A stretch of 55,840 nt of DNA from Bifidobacterium goeldii (GTDB taxonomy: Bacteria; Actinomycetota; Actinomycetes; Actinomycetales; Bifidobacteriaceae): the NCBI RefSeq assembly GCF_003951095.1, contig NZ_QXGL01000008.1, positions 1 through 55,840 of the forward strand, written 5' to 3'. Positions 17,659 to 24,788 of the stretch are shown piece by piece. Position 1 is the first letter of the stretch; the number at the start of each line of letters is the position of its first letter. The notes below the pieces were generated by a model. The model did not search any database. It was not told where the DNA came from and was given only the letters and a program-made list of their open reading frames with translations. A program made the position numbers and the translations under genes.

Positions 17659-18492
17659 ATGGTCAGTCGCATGATTGACTATGCACTGAATCGCAGTGAA
17701 GCGAACAGCGTCATTGAAGACGATGAGTGGTCTGACGACTGGTATGGGCACACGCGTGAGGCTATGTATACGCCTGCGCAGGAGCCCCATGCGCCCATGC
17801 ATGAATCCATGCCGGATACAGTTCAGCAAATGCTACCTGACTCGGTTCCTGATCTGCTTCGCGGACCACTCGCGGAGAGCGCAGAGGATATGGATGATGA
17901 ACTGTCAGCCGAAGATGATGACTATGAGCCATTTGACTTGGTAACGCACCCGCTGATCACTTGCACTGATCTTCCAGGCCCATTGAGTATGAAACGTCTT
18001 TCTTCGAATGGTGCGGTGCGCGCACTCGATCACACGAACGCGTATAGCACCGAGCAAGCTGGGACACTGTATGGCCGGGCACGCATTGTGCAACAGCTCA
18101 TACCGTTTGGTACTACCGCGTGTTCGATGACTGCATTGTGGATTTGGCTTGGTGGAGCGTTCCCGAAAACCATTGATGTGTTGTCGAGCTCGCATTACCG
18201 CGCGATGTCGTACGGCCGGCGCATTCGCGTGTTTAACCGCAAAACACAATCTGATCATCTGGTCAATATTGGTGATATGAGTTCTACCTCGCCGATTCGT
18301 ACCGCATGCGATATCGCCATGCTGATACCCAGCGAAGTGTGCGAGCAGGATGTCTGTGAAATGCTGTGCGCGCTAATGGAAGAGTACAAATTTAGACCAG
18401 ATGAATGCTTGAGCTTGTTGGAAAGCAACCCATTTTGGCCGAATACGCAGGCAGCAAAAGAACTCTTTACTGCAATACGCCATTTTTTCTAA
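17659..18492 (+). CDS. AbiEi-like (type IV antitoxin family) protein, no partner toxin seen
   Basis: A 277-residue protein whose central and C-terminal part follows the pattern of AbiEi-type antitoxin/DUF559-associated proteins: a tract ACSMTALWIWLGGAF, then TIDVLSS, RIRVFNRKT, and the closing SPIRTACDIAML, which corresponds to the common RTxxDLA motif. The N-terminal third is very acidic (EDDEWSDD, ESAEDMDDELSAEDDD) and does not look like the usual winged helix. No AbiEii toxin gene follows. The next genes are a frameshifted leucine-rich-variant protein and the tRNA-associated repeats, so the gene sits beside a region of past integration. No clear ribosome binding site is seen; ATG 17671 is an alternative start. 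Confidence 0.5.
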   Translation: MVSRMIDYALNRSEANSVIEDDEWSDDWYGHTREAMYTPAQEPHAPMHESMPDTVQQMLPDSVPDLLRGPLAESAEDMDDELSAEDDDYEPFDLVTHPLITCTDLPGPLSMKRLSSNGAVRALDHTNAYSTEQAGTLYGRARIVQQLIPFGTTACSMTALWIWLGGAFPKTIDVLSSSHYRAMSYGRRIRVFNRKTQSDHLVNIGDMSSTSPIRTACDIAMLIPSEVCEQDVCEMLCALMEEYKFRPDECLSLLESNPFWPNTQAAKELFTAIRHFF

Positions 18493-18569
18493 CGATATGA
18501 CAGCTCTGATGACGACTAGTGACGATGGTTAGTGACGATGACGACCGGTGATGACGATGACAAGATGTA

Positions 18570-19027
18570 ATGGACTACGCGACCGCCGCAGGGATAGCAA
18601 AGATCTTACCGACAGTGACTTACCAGCAGCATCGCAGCGCCTGCAAGCGCAACGATTACGTGCGCTACGCAGTCATGACGCAACAGCATCAGATGCGAAC
18701 GTTTCACGCGAAAGAGCGAGTGCTCATACCAGTGCGAGCGCTGTTGCTACTGCCGCTCGGAGGAATACTGCTGCGGGTGCGGCGAATATTCGCACTGCTT
18801 CCGCTCCCCTAGAGCCGCCTGCGCCACCTATTGTGTTATCACCACTGCTAGCGTGTGACCCAAATACTGATCCGGAAATTCTGTGGTATATCGCTCGTCA
18901 TGCTCCACCATTGCGTCGCTGGCTGGTGGCTAATCCCAACGCGAGTGCTGAACTGTTGGAGTACGTGGCACAAGCCGGTGGCCCCGGAGTCAACCACGCT
19001 CTCACCATCTTGCTCGCCGACCCCTAA
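18570..19027 (+). pseudogene. Leucine-rich-repeat-variant protein with an N-terminal frameshift
   Basis: The C-terminal part (LACDPNTDPEILWYIARHAP and RRWLVANPNASAELLEYVAQ) matches the variant leucine-rich repeat found in many bifidobacterial proteins. That frame runs uninterrupted from 18548, but its first codons look unlike the family. In the next frame, ATG 18570 starts MDYATAAGIAK, which resembles the usual beginning of such proteins, and would join to KDLTDSDLPAASQRL if one A were restored in the AAA run at 18599-18601. I therefore read it as one gene broken by a single-base loss, or a sequencing error. The middle (residues about 45-80) is rich in Ala, Ser and Thr. Function unknown. Confidence 0.5.
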
Positions 19028-19037
19028 GCTCTTCTCG

Positions 19038-19109
19038 AGCTACGGCGAAATGAAAAACCCTCCGGAGGTGGAATTCCGGAGGGTTTCGTGGAGCTGATGG
19101 TAACTCATG
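19038..19109. repeat. Attachment-site-like repeat, copy 1
   Basis: The 66 bases from 19038 to 19103 are identical, apart from one missing T, to 21146-21212. They include the tRNA-Ala terminator hairpin and the last bases of the tRNA gene (GAGCTGATGGTAA), but no tRNA follows. From 19070 onward they also match copy 2, up to GGTAACTCATG. Confidence 0.85.
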
Positions 19110-19149
19110 ATTTTGTTGGTCTTAAGCCATTGCAGATGCTCGTCGTAAG

Positions 19150-19830
19150 TTACTGAGAAGGAAGAAGATGCTTACGCACCTTCTTCAGATAGTTCTTCCT
19201 AAAAGCGCCAACCGGCCCAAAAAATCGTTCGTCGGTTGCTGTCTGCTCGTGGTTTTCATACTTATGCGCGGTTAGCTCGATAGTGCAGATAAGATCAGCT
19301 ACCTGAGCTAGACGATAATCAGCCGGAGAGCCTTTTCTGTATACGATGGCTTGCTTTGAGAGCGCATACTCCACCGCACCGCGAATGGCTTGTGTGACAA
19401 GGCTTTGCCCACCGTCGTAGTACACCTTGACAGCATCGAAACGTTGGAATAGGTCAAGATGATCAAACACGATATTGACAATGTCACGTTTGATGCGCAT
19501 TCCCAGTTGTTCCAAAACCGTGTAATCGGCTTTTCGATAAATCAGCGTCACATATTGCACCGGTAGTTTGTGAAGCATAGACATGAAGTAACCAAGCAGT
19601 CGTTTTCGTTGACTGACACTGAGATGATGATAGTCATCATGACCATTCAGTAGCGGAGAGGTATGCATGGGAATATTTGGTAGATCAGCATTGCGGAGCA
19701 ATTGTTCGTAATCCTCGAAAACGGGAATAACAGGATTGGCTTGATCGTGGAATACCAACGTCAGCGCATAATATTCGGATTGAAAGCCTTGTTCGCCGGA
19801 TTCGTCCGCGAAAATCGATCCGTCCGCCAT
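19150..19830 (-). CDS. DUF3800 domain protein
   Basis: A 226-residue protein with the DUF3800 pattern: an N-terminal FADESGEQGF motif with conserved acidic residues, a mid-protein KVYYDGGQSL, and a C-terminal YRLAQVADLICTIE. This arrangement of acidic residues resembles an RNase H-like fold, and the family is common in prophages and genomic islands, but no activity is established for this member. It lies between attachment-site-like copies 1 and 2, on a small island. GGGGGACATA precedes the ATG. A perfect hairpin plus T-run stands only about 20 bases before the start codon, so transcription from upstream would have to pass a terminator. Confidence 0.75.
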   Translation of the reverse strand: MADGSIFADESGEQGFQSEYYALTLVFHDQANPVIPVFEDYEQLLRNADLPNIPMHTSPLLNGHDDYHHLSVSQRKRLLGYFMSMLHKLPVQYVTLIYRKADYTVLEQLGMRIKRDIVNIVFDHLDLFQRFDAVKVYYDGGQSLVTQAIRGAVEYALSKQAIVYRKGSPADYRLAQVADLICTIELTAHKYENHEQTATDERFFGPVGAFRKNYLKKVRKHLLPSQ

Positions 19831-19845
19831 TATGTCCCCCGAAAC

Positions 19846-19871
19846 GAAAAATGCCGGGGGATTCCCCCGGC
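19846..19871 (-). terminator. Intrinsic terminator placed just upstream of the DUF3800 start
   Basis: GCCGGGGG (19853-19860) pairs with CCCCCGGC (19864-19871) around ATT, followed on the minus strand by ATTTTTCG. It ends about 20 bases before the DUF3800 ATG at 19830. It may be an attenuator, or the terminator of a lost upstream gene. Confidence 0.65.
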
Positions 19872-19978
19872 TCTTGGAAGTCTCACATTACTGCGGACCT
19901 GCGTACTGGTTAGACTATCAAATTTCAGCAAGCACCGCAAAGCATGATTCAGCCATGGAAAGAAAATGCCCACGGATG

Positions 19979-20020
19979 TGGAATTCCGGAGAGTTTTCGT
20001 GGAGCTGATGGTAACTCATG
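19979..20020. repeat. Attachment-site-like repeat, copy 2
   Basis: TGGAATTCCGGAGAGTTTTC followed by GTGGAGCTGATGGTAACTCATG repeats the right part of copies 1 and 3. It lacks the left arm of the terminator hairpin and has one base change (GAGAG for GAGGG). Confidence 0.8.
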
Positions 20021-20108
20021 GCATTGTTGTCATTCCAATGATTACGGGGTTTATTTATAATTTATATCCATAAATAGACCTATCGGCGTGCTGAATCTTG
20101 TGGCCTGT

Positions 20109-20783
20109 TTATTTGCTGAAGTCGGCATCAATGAGAGCAACATAATCTGCGCTGCCGCCACCGGCTGAGATCAGCGAATCATTCTTGATTCGGGTTGTTG
20201 ATCCTGAGGAATCGATTCCTAGTGAACCTTCATAATCATGACGACGACTGACAACGTCTTGAATATCGGAGTCAGAAGCATTAGGATCCAATGCTTTGAT
20301 CACAGCTGGATATGTAGCAAGTATGTTGTCTTTGGAGCCGGTTAGATAGACTCGCAGCATTGTGTTTTTCTCGGGGTTACCGTATCCGCCATACTGAACT
20401 ATGTCGATAGATATACCATTTGCTATGCCATGTACCCCCTTAGATCCTTTGTATGCGCCTAGACGATATTCGGTCTGGTAATGCCCGCTGTCCTGATTCT
20501 GGGGGTCGAAACTTTCTGTGTTCTCGATGGCCATTCCACTCGAAGCAAAAGCTTGTGAGAATTGTTCAATGTAATCCGTCGTCGAAGCTGTTCCGGATTG
20601 ATTATCGTTGCTGAATTGTTGATCAGTGTCCCGGCTCGAATCTTTGGCAGATTTGTCTTCCTGTGACTGTTCTGCCGTTGGGAATTTACCCGTACTGTTA
20701 CTCTCGCTAGCGGGAGCGCTTCCACACGCGGCCAGTATGCAAATTGTTGCAAGCAATCCAATTACAGTGAGACTTCTTTTCAT
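20109..20783 (-). CDS. Putative lipoprotein of unknown function
   Basis: A 224-residue protein with a clear lipoprotein signal: MKRSLTVIGLLATICI followed by the lipobox LAACG. After the cysteine comes a Ser/Asp/Gln-rich linker (about residues 22-65), then a compact domain with SDIQDVVSRRHDYEGS and a C-terminal ADYVALIDADFSK. It would be anchored on the outer face of the membrane. I do not recognise the family. It lies on the island between repeat copies 2 and 3 and its codon use looks less GC-rich than the surrounding core genes, in line with transfer. Confidence 0.7.
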   Translation of the reverse strand: MKRSLTVIGLLATICILAACGSAPASESNSTGKFPTAEQSQEDKSAKDSSRDTDQQFSNDNQSGTASTTDYIEQFSQAFASSGMAIENTESFDPQNQDSGHYQTEYRLGAYKGSKGVHGIANGISIDIVQYGGYGNPEKNTMLRVYLTGSKDNILATYPAVIKALDPNASDSDIQDVVSRRHDYEGSLGIDSSGSTTRIKNDSLISAGGGSADYVALIDADFSK

Positions 20784-21145
20784 GATACATTTCCAATCTC
20801 TCTATGAAGCCACAACGTTTCATATGTACCTAGGCTGCACCATTTTACGGAGGAGGTCTTTGCATAGGAACTTAGTGAAGGGCTGGGAATGACCCGACTC
20901 CCGAATTCTGGAAGGATTTCATTATGACTACTGTTCCTATGGATATGTCGGGTTCGGCGCGTTACGTGTTGATGAAGTGACCGCGAAGACGAATCTATAG
21001 CGGTACCCAAAAGCGTGATGGTCGTGGGGACTCCTTTGTAGGCGGTTTAATTGCTGCATCATTCCAAAGACGGCGGTCATCCCTATTCGCGAACGTTACG
21101 ATCGTATCCGCGCCACTGACCCTTAACCCTGATCAGCTGTGGAGA
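20784..21145. other. Decayed region inside the tRNA-associated island
   Basis: No intact gene. An 18-codon ORF (20924-20980) is listed separately. The following 150 bases have short open stretches such as FVGGLIAASF but many stops in every frame, as expected of degraded coding sequence. Confidence 0.45.
20924..20980 (+). CDS. 18-residue ORF, possibly a truncated gene start
   Basis: ATG at 20924 has GAAGGA eight bases upstream and encodes MTTVPMDMSGSARYVLMK before a TGA. The good ribosome binding site and abrupt end suggest either a very short peptide or the 5' end of a gene interrupted when the island decayed. Not recognised. Confidence 0.3.
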   Translation: MTTVPMDMSGSARYVLMK

Positions 21146-21212
21146 AGCTACGGCGAAATGAAAAACCCTCCGGAGGTGGAATTCCGGAGGGTTTTCGTGG
21201 AGCTGATGGTAA
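21146..21212. repeat. Attachment-site-like repeat, copy 3 (tRNA-Ala 3' end and terminator)
   Basis: This copy comprises the last 15 bases of the intact tRNA-Ala gene and its downstream terminator. It is the probable original integration site, duplicated as copies 1 and 2. Confidence 0.8.
21161..21194 (-). terminator. Terminator of tRNA-Ala
   Basis: CCCTCCGGA (21166-21174) pairs with TCCGGAGGG (21183-21191), followed on the minus strand by TTTTTCATTT. It begins a few bases after the tRNA 3' end. Confidence 0.9.
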
Positions 21213-21270
21213 TCGAAACCACGACCTCTTCGATGCGAACGAAGCGCTCTACCAACTGAGCTACAGCCCC
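21198..21270 (-). tRNA. tRNA-Ala (anticodon CGC)
   Basis: A complete cloverleaf on the minus strand: acceptor GGGGCTG with CAGCTCC, D-arm GCTC-AGTTGGTA-GAGC, anticodon arm CTTCG-TTCGCAT-CGAAG with CGC in the loop, and T-arm GTGGT-TTCGATT-ACCAT. The 3' CCA is not encoded; the discriminator is A at 21198. The T-arm ends in a G-U pair. The gene is the apparent target of past integrations (repeat copies 1-3). Confidence 0.93.
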
Positions 21271-21414
21271 GTGGATGTTGTCTTGCTCCGCAGGACAACT
21301 CACGTCACTTTAGTACGACCGGGCGTGAAGCGCAATTCAAGTTGTGAAGATTTTGCAAACTCCAGATCGCCGTAGTGACTATTGCTGTTATATGCGCAAG
21401 TATGCGCTCAGCCC

Positions 21415-22089
21415 TTACTCAGCGGCAGCCTTCTTCTTGCCAAACTTCGCCTTAAACAACCCAATAAATGTCGGCAACAGCGACACCGCAAGAATCAGCA
21501 CAATCACCAGCTCAAAATGCTTCTGCACCGCCGGAATATTGCCGAAGAAAAAGCCGAGGAACGTGAACAACGACGACCAGCACAAGCCGCCCAGCACGCT
21601 AAACGGCGTGAATCGCGCCCACCGCATGCCAGAAATACCGGAAATAAACGGCATGAACGTGCGAATAAACGGGAAGAAACGTCCGAGGAATACCGCCAGC
21701 GGACCCCACTTTTCGATCATGCCTTCCGTTTTGGCAATACGCTCAGGAGTCATCGCCTTTACCTTGCCCGACTGGATAATACGGCGGCCAAAGAAGTGCC
21801 CAATAAAGTAATTGCACTGATCACCGATAACCGGCGCAAGCCACACCACTGGTAGCAGTGCCATCAGCGGCAGCGCAGCCTTACCTGTCTCCGCATCAGG
21901 AGCAGCGAACACGCCCGCAGCAAACAGCAGCGAATCACCAGGCAGGAATGGGAAAAATACCACGCCCGTTTCGATGAAAATAATGAGGAAAATAAAGCCG
22001 AGCGTCGGGGCAACACCCATTGCAATCCAACCGGCGATAGCAGCGCGCGGATCTTTTAACAGCTCAATGATGAAATTTACGAAACCCAT
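21415..22089 (-). CDS. DedA-family membrane protein
   Basis: A membrane protein of about 224 residues with the DedA/VTT pattern: FIETGVVFFPFLPGDSLLF in the first half, GDQCNYFIGHFFGRR, and FLGRFFPFIRTFMPFISG with GMRW in the second. The family is linked to phospholipid (undecaprenyl or phosphatidyl lipid) flipping and membrane-potential maintenance. Several start codons are possible (22113, 22095, 22089); I prefer 22089 because AGGA lies at a sensible distance and the N-terminus MGFVNFIIELL fits. It lies just upstream of tRNA-Ala on the same strand. Confidence 0.88.
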   Translation of the reverse strand: MGFVNFIIELLKDPRAAIAGWIAMGVAPTLGFIFLIIFIETGVVFFPFLPGDSLLFAAGVFAAPDAETGKAALPLMALLPVVWLAPVIGDQCNYFIGHFFGRRIIQSGKVKAMTPERIAKTEGMIEKWGPLAVFLGRFFPFIRTFMPFISGISGMRWARFTPFSVLGGLCWSSLFTFLGFFFGNIPAVQKHFELVIVLILAVSLLPTFIGLFKAKFGKKKAAAE

Positions 22090-22276
22090 GAACATCCTGT
22101 CCGTGTCACACACAACCTGATCACTTAAGAAACCTTTAGAAGGGTATCAGCCGGCATGTAGGAGTGGAATAGTCTGCGCGAATCTGCACATATCCAGTCC
22201 GCAATCGCCCGCGCAACCCCATCACAACTCCACTAGTGTGCCCTCAAGGTACTTAGCGTGGGGGATACTGGGAGCC

Positions 22277-23266
22277 ATGAGCATCATGAATCAGGGGAAC
22301 GATGAGCTGCAGGCGCCACAGTCCAATACTGCAGACGGCAGCAATGCAAACGAAGTAGCGACCAGTGAGGCGCGCATGGTTACGATTCCGCGCGGCACTG
22401 TTGTGTTAGCTGCCACGCCGATCGGCAATGTGGGTGATGCTTCCGCTCGACTCGTCGCACTGCTGCAGGATGCCGATATCGTCGCCGCTGAAGATACGCG
22501 CCGCTTGTATGATCTTGCGAACCGACTTGGCGTGCACGTGAACGGCAGTGTTGTCGCATATCACGACCACAACGAGCGCAATAAGGCAGATGGGCTGCTC
22601 GACCGCGTTGAAGAAGGAGCTACTGTGCTAGTGGTTTCTGACGCTGGTATGCCAACGATTAATGATCCTGGTTTGGCGATTGTTCGCCGGGCGATCGAAC
22701 GCGGACTGCCGGTTACATGCGCTCCAGGCCCCTCCGCCGTATTGGACGCATTGGCATTGTCTGGACTGCCGACTGATCGCTTCTGCTATGAAGGATTCAT
22801 GCCACGTAAGCATGCAGAGCGCGTGCAGCATCTGCGCATGCTGCAGGCAGAGCGCCGCACGATCGTGTTTTATGAGACGCCACATCGCATTGCCGACGCA
22901 ATGGATGATCTGCTCGACGCGTTCGGGCCAGACCGTCCGATGGCGTTGTGCCGCGAGCTCACTAAAGATTATGAAGAAATCCGCCGTGGCACTGTTGGCA
23001 CTATTCACCAAGGCGTTGTTGATGATCCGCCGCGTGGCGAAATGGTGTTGGTAATCGGCGGCGCTTCCGACGAAGAAGCACAGGCCGCTGCACCAGCAAC
23101 GTTAAGCGTTGAAGAACTTGCTGTGCTTGCTATCGACCGCGCGATAGAAGATGGTCTGCGCATTAAGGATGCGATTTCGCAGGTCGTTGCCGAGCATCCT
23201 CTGCCGGATGGCTCGCTCCCCAATCGCAAGCAGGTTTACGCCGCCGTTCTCGAACAAAAGGGTTAA
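22277..23266 (+). CDS. rsmI: 16S rRNA (cytidine(1402)-2'-O)-methyltransferase
   Basis: The conserved part begins GTVVLAATPIGNVGDASARL, the N-terminal tetrapyrrole-methylase-fold motif of RsmI, followed by AAEDTRRLYDLANRLG, VSDAGMPTINDPG (the SAM-site loop), and PGPSAVLDALALSGLPTDRF. The enzyme 2'-O-methylates C1402 of 16S rRNA in the cytoplasm, aiding decoding. The true start is uncertain: 22277 follows GGGAG closely, 22286 is better spaced, and MVTIPRG at 22376 would give a shorter protein; the first 35 residues are low-complexity and poorly typical. It is convergent with a HAD phosphatase gene. Confidence 0.93.
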   Translation: MSIMNQGNDELQAPQSNTADGSNANEVATSEARMVTIPRGTVVLAATPIGNVGDASARLVALLQDADIVAAEDTRRLYDLANRLGVHVNGSVVAYHDHNERNKADGLLDRVEEGATVLVVSDAGMPTINDPGLAIVRRAIERGLPVTCAPGPSAVLDALALSGLPTDRFCYEGFMPRKHAERVQHLRMLQAERRTIVFYETPHRIADAMDDLLDAFGPDRPMALCRELTKDYEEIRRGTVGTIHQGVVDDPPRGEMVLVIGGASDEEAQAAAPATLSVEELAVLAIDRAIEDGLRIKDAISQVVAEHPLPDGSLPNRKQVYAAVLEQKG

Positions 23267-23273
23267 TGACGAA

Positions 23274-23336
23274 AGTGTGCATTTCCGGTGCATGTAGAGG
23301 CAAAATATCGTTCTACGTGCGCCGGAAATGCACACT
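23274..23336. repeat. Palindromic repeat, TGTGCATWTCCGG family, copy 2
   Basis: Arms AGTGTGCATTTCCGG (23274-23288) and its complement (23322-23336) flank a 33-base centre that is itself partly paired. It fills the space between the convergent rsmI and HAD genes and probably terminates both. Confidence 0.8.
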
Positions 23337-23337
23337 A

Positions 23338-24012
23338 TTAAGAATTCAGACGCTGGCGTACGTAGCCGTCGAGCGTATCGGCGGTTACACCAGCGTAGGA
23401 ATTAATAGAGGCAAACTGCGGGCCGTTGGACGTATCCGTGTTGATATAACCGGTCTGCGCAATCAGCGTCGCACCCGAAGCAGCCGCCGACTTCAAGCCG
23501 CTCATGGAATCTTCGAGCGCCACACAATACGCCATATCTTCTGGCGCAATACCCAGCAGCTTCGCCGCAGCCAAATACGGTGCAGGAGACGGCTTTTTCT
23601 CCACGTCATCATCGCCGCAAATAAACCCAGCAAACGCACCCTTCGGCGCTTGATCAACCAAGCCCTGCGCCAAGTGACGCGGTGACGTGGTAACCAGCAC
23701 GGATGGAATTCCAGCAGCAATCAGCGACTCAAGCACCTCAGTTACGCCATCAATCCACGGCATGTGCGCCGCTTCCGCCTTCGCCACATAATCAATCATG
23801 CCCTTGCCGATCTCCTCAACCGACAGCTGGCAGCCGTGCTCAACCATGCGCTGCGCAACCTGCGGCACCGGCGTACCAGAACCCTGCCATGCGAGGTCAA
23901 GATCCCAATAGCCACCGTGCGCTTTAGCGATTTCAAGCTCGCCCTGATGCCAGTACGGCTCAGAATCAATCAGCGTGCCATCCATATCCCAGAACACAGC
24001 TTTCAGCAACAT
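23338..24012 (-). CDS. HAD-superfamily phosphatase (beta-phosphoglucomutase/YcjU-like)
   Basis: The 224-residue protein has HAD subfamily IA motifs: motif I FWDMDGTLIDSEP (both catalytic Asp at the DMD), motif II VLVTTSP, and motifs III/IV KKPSPAPY and ALEDSMSG. A helical cap lies between residues 20 and 80. Such enzymes hydrolyse sugar phosphates or other phosphomonoesters, or isomerise glucose 1-phosphate; the product cannot be told here. Convergent with rsmI, no operon partner visible. Confidence 0.88.
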   Translation of the reverse strand: MLLKAVFWDMDGTLIDSEPYWHQGELEIAKAHGGYWDLDLAWQGSGTPVPQVAQRMVEHGCQLSVEEIGKGMIDYVAKAEAAHMPWIDGVTEVLESLIAAGIPSVLVTTSPRHLAQGLVDQAPKGAFAGFICGDDDVEKKPSPAPYLAAAKLLGIAPEDMAYCVALEDSMSGLKSAAASGATLIAQTGYINTDTSNGPQFASINSYAGVTADTLDGYVRQRLNS

Positions 24013-24123
24013 CGCAAGGCGCCTTTCTTCTGCTATCGGTTTGCTGGTTTGCTAGTTCTATCTCATCAAACCTTACGGACGAACACACGCGCAGCCGATA
24101 TCGCTTTCGTACAAGCCGACCGC

Positions 24124-24167
24124 AAAATTGGATGCGCCTCGCACACCAGTAGGTATACGAGGCGCAT
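24124..24167 (-). terminator. Terminator of the heat-shock operon (after hspR)
   Basis: ATGCGCCTCG (24132-24141) pairs with 24158-24167; the minus strand then reads CCAATTTTGCGG. It lies about 45 bases past the hspR stop. Confidence 0.7.
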
Positions 24168-24210
24168 GAAAGAATGTCCTGCAGCTGCTGCAATTGCTGC
24201 ATTTCTGACA

Positions 24211-24783
24211 TTAATCCAAATAGTCGCTTTGCCACAGCACTACGGATTTCTCATCCGCTTCCGGAGTGCGTTCGCGACCAGCTATGCCCGATGGTAGTTC
24301 GCGCGTGCGCACACGAATCTGGTGGCGCCACATGCGAGCTCTACGAGAGCGCTGAATTTCTTCAATACCACCATCTGCATCCGCAGCGAACACGCTAGAG
24401 CCAGCTGGCATGTTCAACCGCCTGACCTGACGGCGCAATTCACGATTCTCTTCTTGCAGTTCGAGAATACGCGTGATGCCAGCAAGATTAATGCCCTCGT
24501 CCTGGCTGAGATGCTGTGCTTGCGTCAAACGATCAATATCGCGCAGTGAATAGCGGCGGGCACCGCCATCCGTGCGCTGCGGTATCACCAATCCCTGACG
24601 ATCATATTGACGCAACGTTTGCGGATGCACTTGTGCCAGCTGTGCGGCAGCAGTCACCGTAAACAGTGGCATATCGACATCGAAACCGACCTCGTCAGCA
24701 CCGTCAAGATTCGCACGCCCTTCGACAATTGCAATAGCGCACATCTCATACAGCGCACGAATCTGCCGATCAGATCGAGACAT
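24211..24783 (-). CDS. hspR: MerR-family heat-shock repressor HspR
   Basis: A 190-residue DNA-binding protein. The MerR helix-turn-helix is at about residues 39-80 (MPLFTVTAAAQLAQVHPQTL, then RQYDRQGLVIPQR and DIDRL), followed by a coiled coil (LELQEENRELRRQVRRLN). HspR represses dnaK-operon transcription by binding HAIR sites, and DnaK acts as co-repressor. It is the last gene of a dnaK-grpE-dnaJ-hspR unit and starts 5 bases after dnaJ, so it is coupled. A HAIR-like site exists upstream of dnaK (29028-29048), which fits autoregulation. The first 38 residues form an unusual N-terminal extension (RSDRQIRALYEMCAIAIV). Confidence 0.92.
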   Translation of the reverse strand: MSRSDRQIRALYEMCAIAIVEGRANLDGADEVGFDVDMPLFTVTAAAQLAQVHPQTLRQYDRQGLVIPQRTDGGARRYSLRDIDRLTQAQHLSQDEGINLAGITRILELQEENRELRRQVRRLNMPAGSSVFAADADGGIEEIQRSRRARMWRHQIRVRTRELPSGIAGRERTPEADEKSVVLWQSDYLD

Positions 24784-24788
24784 GATGA

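Noticed and set aside
19872..19945. tRNA-like sequence upstream of the DUF3800 gene
   Set aside because: GTTAGACTATCAAATT and a GC-rich hairpin looked vaguely like a tRNA fragment, but no cloverleaf could be built on either strand.
21071..21145. Integrase C-terminus next to repeat copy 3
   Set aside because: Short open stretches were examined for tyrosine-recombinase motifs (R..H..Y); none was found, so no integrase is claimed.
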